Part shown: positions 60,762 to 64,000 of the stretch, piece after piece
Layout: every line of letters begins with the position of its first letter
Position numbering within the stretch: the first letter of the stretch is position 1
Assembly (NCBI GenBank): GCA_029260075.1
Contig: JAJDDY010000056.1
Location: 56,204-120,203, forward strand
Source: Phycisphaerae bacterium
GTDB lineage: Bacteria > Planctomycetota > Phycisphaerae > UBA1845
Reading direction: 5' to 3'
Length of the DNA: 64,000 nt
Notes under the pieces: generated by a model
What the model saw: only the letters and a program-made list of their open reading frames with translations
Database searches by the model: none
What the model was told of the DNA's origin: nothing
Translations under genes and position numbers: made by a program

Positions 60762-60863
60762 CCGAGTCAGTAGCAACTCTTCTAAGAAACGCTGCTACCA
60801 CGCTTGCCGCTCATCGAACAATTCTGACGGACCGCGCTCTCACAGCGTTCTGGAAGCCTCCTT

Positions 60864-60944
60864 CCGAGCCGCGACCGTGAGGAAGCGTCTTGAAGCTGTT
60901 ACGACCGGAACGCAAACAGCCACTTCCTTGCCGTCGCGGCTCGG
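60864..60944. repeat. Family A palindromic repeat
   Basis: Left arm 60864-60887 (CCGAGCCGCGACCGTGAGG...) and right arm 60922-60944 (ACTTCCTTGCCGTCGCGG...), with one base missing from the right arm. Confidence 0.8.
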
Positions 60945-61000
60945 TAGACCCCTCCTTCGACGTGTGACTGATCACCAGGGGCCGACGGCTGAACAGATCG

Positions 61001-63319
61001 TCACGACTGGTGATGTTGCGCCGTGGCCGCTGCTTCGACTGGACGCCGACCGGACACTTCCAGCACGTCGCTGCCAACCTCGCAGGCCAGCACCATATCG
61101 AAACGGGACGGGTCTTCAAACTGCTGAGCAGCCAGCCAGACCTGCGTGATCTGCGGGCTGATTCGGCGCAGCACTTCGATCGCGTTCTTCATACGCTGCT
61201 CGTCAAAGAACGCGAAGGGCTCATCGAAGAAGAGGAACTGTGCAGCTTTGCTGGATGAAGCAATCAGCGCTTGCGACAGCGCGAGACGAACACACAGCAT
61301 CAGTTGCCGGTGCGTACCGTTGGATATTTCGGACAGACCTACGAAGTCGTTCTTCTCGGTGCTGAACACCCGAACGCGCAGATCGTCGTTGATCTCTAGA
61401 TGTTCGTAGCGATCTTCGGTCAGCTTGGGAAGAATCCGCCCGACGAATCGGCGCAGCTCGGGATGAAAGCGCGCGTAGACGCGCTGGCAAGCTCCGTCGA
61501 TCAGCGTAGCCGCTCGTTCGCGGACTTCGATACCGCGTCGTAGTTGCGACGCCTTCGAGTCCAACCCGGCGACGGCGCGTTCCAGCGTTTCGACGCGTTC
61601 CCATTGTTTCCGCTCTTCGGTGATCGACTCGCTCAAACGGGCACCGGCTTCGCGCATGTCACTCGCCTGGCGTCGCAGCTCGCTGACGCGGGTGGTGAGG
61701 CGCTTATACGCCTGCCGCAGCCCCAGAGCAGCTTGATCACCCTGGTCACGAATGGCGCCAAGCTTGGCGGTCAGTTGATCCGACTTCACAAAGACAGATC
61801 CATCACTCTCCACGAATGAAACGACGGCGCTATTGAGCAGGCTGTTGCGCACGCCGCGCAGCGCTTCTAGAGCGTCGGGTAGTGAGATTGCCTCGATGGC
61901 GTCGATCAACTCCAACTCGGCGTGGGCCTCCACTTCATCCTTTTCGATGCCGCGCAGTTTTCCTTCCTCCGCGAGCATGTCGCGCCTTGTGTGAAGGTAG
62001 AACGTTATGCACACGGCCGTCAGTCCGCTGGCGGCCATCGCAGAGATCAACAGGAGCGTGCTTCGGGCGGACTCGCTCATCGGTAGCACGGTGCGAAGAA
62101 ACTCCGCGAGCGTCCAATCGGGCGATCCGCGAAGCATGGCCCAGCCGACCCAAGTCAGCACAGCCAGTTGCGTCGCGAAGACGGCTGCACCGAGAAAGAG
62201 GCGCCGGCGCCCGGATATCCAATCGATGCGAGCAAGCACCGAAGCGCGGCGGAATCCGAAGCTTTGTTCGCGATCACTCGGCGATGGCGTAGAGACCACC
62301 ATGCCCTCTTCTTCCGAACCGGTCGGCACGCGTTCGTCAAGAAGATGCGCCAGGCGATGTCGATAGAGGCTGGCGAGATTGCGCACGCGGTCGTACCCGG
62401 TCAATCCATGCTCGAACGGCTTGACTGCCACACCTGTCGCTTCAATCACCTTGCCCTCAGCTTCCAAACCGGACGCCTTCGACGCCTTGACCGCGACGGC
62501 GAGCGACGCGGAGACGGTCTTGCTGCGATCCCGCCAGGTTCCATAGGTGGTTTGCGTCGTGCATTCCACGAACCGCCGCGACGCCTGCGTCACGCCCTCA
62601 GCCGCCCGCGCGATCGCTTCGGCGCGGGTGGATAGTTCAACGCTTTCCGACTCCGCAGCCGTAGCGGCTGCGAGTTTGGTATCCAGCTCCGCTTCGAGAC
62701 GCCCGAGCTTGGCGCGGTCGAGGTTGGCGTCTGCGATCTTGTTGCGACCACGGGATATTTCCGAATCAAGTGCGCGAATGGCCGAAGCAAACTCAGCCAC
62801 CTCCTTCGACAGTTCACCCGCTACGGCTTCGAGCTTGTCGACGCCGATCAACGCCTTGACCGTATCGCTCTTACCGTGCGGCACTTCCATCTCCCGTTGA
62901 GCAAGATAGAAGCTGTCGATGAAGCTCTTGTAGGTAAACCCGCCGAGTTCCTTCACCGCATCCGCAACCGCCTCGCGCCCTTCGGCGATCGCTTGGTCTT
63001 CGCCCGAAACGTAGAGCGCGGCGCTATGCTTACCGGTGTTGTCCAGGTCGCGCACGACGACGTAATCGTCGCCGTCGCTACCGGTGAACTCAAGCGTGAC
63101 CCGCCCGTGGTATTCGCCCCAGCGAATCACATGGCCCAACTCTTCCGGTCCCACCGAAAACGTTCGCCCGAACAGACCGAGACAAATGGTTTCCCCGATG
63201 CCGGTCTTGCCGGACTCGTTCGCGCCGTACACCGCAATCTGTCCCGTCGCCGGAATGTTGGTGATGGACAAGCGCTTGTACTTGAGCACGTTCTCAGCTT
63301 CGATGCGTTTGAGAATCAT
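61001..63319 (-). CDS. SbcC/YhaN-like AAA ATPase with two central transmembrane helices
   Basis: A 772-residue protein. N-terminal ATPase half: MILKRIEAENVLKYKRLSIT and Walker A YGANESGKTG. Then two coiled-coil regions (for example ARAEL-type LGRLEAELDTKLAAATAAES) flanking a central pair of hydrophobic helices (FLGAAVFATQLAVLTWVGWA; TLLLISAMAASGLTAVCITF) instead of the Rad50/SbcC zinc hook. C-terminal half: SNGTHRQLMLCVRLALSQAL as a signature-like motif and Walker B FLFFDEPFAFFDEQR, followed by VWLAAQQFED. This layout resembles YhaN-type proteins. The start overlaps the upstream small gene by four bases (ATGA). A role in DNA processing at the membrane is inferred only; no SbcD/YhaO-like nuclease is visible. 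Confidence 0.78.
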   Translation of the reverse strand: MILKRIEAENVLKYKRLSITNIPATGQIAVYGANESGKTGIGETICLGLFGRTFSVGPEELGHVIRWGEYHGRVTLEFTGSDGDDYVVVRDLDNTGKHSAALYVSGEDQAIAEGREAVADAVKELGGFTYKSFIDSFYLAQREMEVPHGKSDTVKALIGVDKLEAVAGELSKEVAEFASAIRALDSEISRGRNKIADANLDRAKLGRLEAELDTKLAAATAAESESVELSTRAEAIARAAEGVTQASRRFVECTTQTTYGTWRDRSKTVSASLAVAVKASKASGLEAEGKVIEATGVAVKPFEHGLTGYDRVRNLASLYRHRLAHLLDERVPTGSEEEGMVVSTPSPSDREQSFGFRRASVLARIDWISGRRRLFLGAAVFATQLAVLTWVGWAMLRGSPDWTLAEFLRTVLPMSESARSTLLLISAMAASGLTAVCITFYLHTRRDMLAEEGKLRGIEKDEVEAHAELELIDAIEAISLPDALEALRGVRNSLLNSAVVSFVESDGSVFVKSDQLTAKLGAIRDQGDQAALGLRQAYKRLTTRVSELRRQASDMREAGARLSESITEERKQWERVETLERAVAGLDSKASQLRRGIEVRERAATLIDGACQRVYARFHPELRRFVGRILPKLTEDRYEHLEINDDLRVRVFSTEKNDFVGLSEISNGTHRQLMLCVRLALSQALIASSSKAAQFLFFDEPFAFFDEQRMKNAIEVLRRISPQITQVWLAAQQFEDPSRFDMVLACEVGSDVLEVSGRRPVEAAATAQHHQS

Positions 63320-63603
63320 TGACCCGCTCCCGGTCGCGTCGCACGGCGATCGTCCGGATGCGGATCGACATCGCGCACTTGTGGACGCGCGTTGCCCGCG
63401 GCGGACGCGAGCCGATCCTCCCTGCGGATCGGCCGCAGTTTTCGCAGCACCAATTCCGCCGCTTCGCGATGAATGGAATCATCAACGCCCGGGTGCTCGG
63501 CGCGCAAGCGCTCCGCTTCGATTCGAGCGAACTGTTCGAACTCTTCGACCGGACTGTGCAAGTGAAAGTTTTCAACGAACCACTGGCTGTCGGCTGTTCC
63601 CAT
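63316..63603 (-). CDS. Small protein overlapping the YhaN-like ATPase gene, unknown function
   Basis: A 95-residue protein. ATG 63603 has AGGAG eight bases upstream. It starts MGTADSQWFVENFHLHSPVE, has a helical middle (EEFEQFARIEAERLRAEH; AAELVLRKLRPIRREDR) and a disordered basic-acidic end. No family is recognised. The ATGA overlap with the ATPase start implies coupled translation, so it is probably a partner or regulator of that ATPase. Confidence 0.6.
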   Translation of the reverse strand: MGTADSQWFVENFHLHSPVEEFEQFARIEAERLRAEHPGVDDSIHREAAELVLRKLRPIRREDRLASAAGNARPQVRDVDPHPDDRRATRPGAGQ

Positions 63604-64000
63604 TGGGCGGATCTCCTGTTGCGGCGCGATTTCGATGGGTGCGCGGGGAGCGCGGAAACGACACGACCGCGCCGCAGTGGCTTGGATTCTTATCGAATTT
63701 CTCGCAGCCAACAAGGCCCATATGGGTACGGTTTTGAGATTGTATTCATAGTCTCAAATCGACGTCGGCTGTAGTTCCGGCGTGACGTGCAGTGCGTGGG
63801 TGTGGGTTCTTGAAAATCAACAGGCTGGGTGGGCTGTGATATGTTTGGCATGACGGATCGCGCCATGTCGTACGAAGCGCGAGCTATGATTCATGCTCGC
63901 GAATATGGGGGAAGGAACTAAGAACGTGTGTGAAATGCCTCTTACCGAGCCGCGCCCGGGTGGGAACCAAGAGGGCGAGCGGGTTAAAACCCCGTACGCA
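63604..64000. other. Window-end intergenic region with start of a family A repeat
   Basis: 397 bases with no gene seen. CCGAGCCGCGCCCGGG begins at 63945, a further family A left arm reaching toward the window edge. Confidence 0.5.

Larger units (their letters stand above)
60656..61000. other. Intergenic repeat region between convergent genes
   Basis: 345 bases holding a family D composite (60691-60761) and a family A hairpin (60864-60944) between the convergent isomerase-type and ATPase genes. Confidence 0.7.

Noticed and set aside
1..64000. tRNA, rRNA, tmRNA, riboswitch or prophage
   Set aside because: I saw no cloverleaf with a matching T-arm, no conserved rRNA segment, and no integrase, transposase or phage gene; small structured RNAs cannot be excluded by eye.

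Overview
The window reads as chromosomal DNA from a GC-rich member of the Planctomycetota, possibly the Phycisphaerae side of the phylum. This is inferred from gene content and style: secreted cysteine-rich proteins with dockerin-like tails, an ECF sigma factor next to a transmembrane Ser/Thr kinase, a type IV pilin-like protein with an F-x-D-x-H motif, DUF1573, DUF4202 and DUF2062 proteins, and intergenic spaces filled with hairpin repeats whose chance translations (PYGRGS, AATVRER) are common annotation debris in this phylum. No marker such as rRNA is present, so the assignment is not proven.

Layout. 1-9.8 kb: 5' part of clpS and miaB (minus); a DUF1573 exported protein and a small membrane protein; then a tight four-gene plus-strand operon (glycosyltransferase-like protein, DUF554, Bpt, GT9 heptosyltransferase) and a DUF2062 protein. 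10-21 kb: a TPR lipoprotein with a small lipoprotein, an M19 dipeptidase, maf and aroB (convergent, overlapping), folC, a TrkA-N-type NAD-binding protein and a small putative lipoprotein. 21-30 kb: a 1050-residue secreted Cys-rich protein, then rpoN, recR, ybaB and dnaX on the minus strand; dnaX carries an A10 slippage site that would join the gamma frame to a tau C-terminus. 30-39 kb: an overlapping minus-strand operon aat / DUF115 (MAF-type) / SPASM protein lacking the radical-SAM cysteines, a secreted HEYGH metalloprotease with beta-helix and dockerin-like tail, and sucC. 39-48 kb: DUF4202, a zinc-ribbon membrane protein, moaA, an amidohydrolase, and a cassette of one large secreted Cys-repeat protein with two paralogous secreted proteins. 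48-64 kb: pntA1-pntA2-pntB, a very basic small protein, ECF sigma and kinase, a pilin-like protein, mutL, a sugar-phosphate-isomerase-type TIM barrel and a membrane-spanning SbcC/YhaN-like ATPase with a small overlapping partner.

Functional threads. Housekeeping genes cover replication and repair (dnaX, ybaB, recR, mutL), cofactors (folC, moaA), shikimate (aroB), TCA cycle (sucC) and NADPH balance (pntAB). ClpS, Bpt and Aat together supply an adaptor and both bacterial aminoacyl-transferases of the N-degron pathway, though from separate loci. Cell-surface functions recur: glycosyltransferase-like genes, MAF/SPASM, GT9 and several large secreted proteins.

Intergenic DNA is the other main feature. 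At least four families of short palindromic repeats recur through the window: a GAGCCGCGACCGT hairpin; GGTGCG-CGCACC units including a 5 x 43 bp tandem array; a GGATCACCGGCTGGAAGCCGG unit; and GGGTGGCC-GGCCACCC composites. There is also a 126-bp element with perfect 19-bp terminal inverted repeats. No tRNA, rRNA, CRISPR array, transposase or integrase was recognised.
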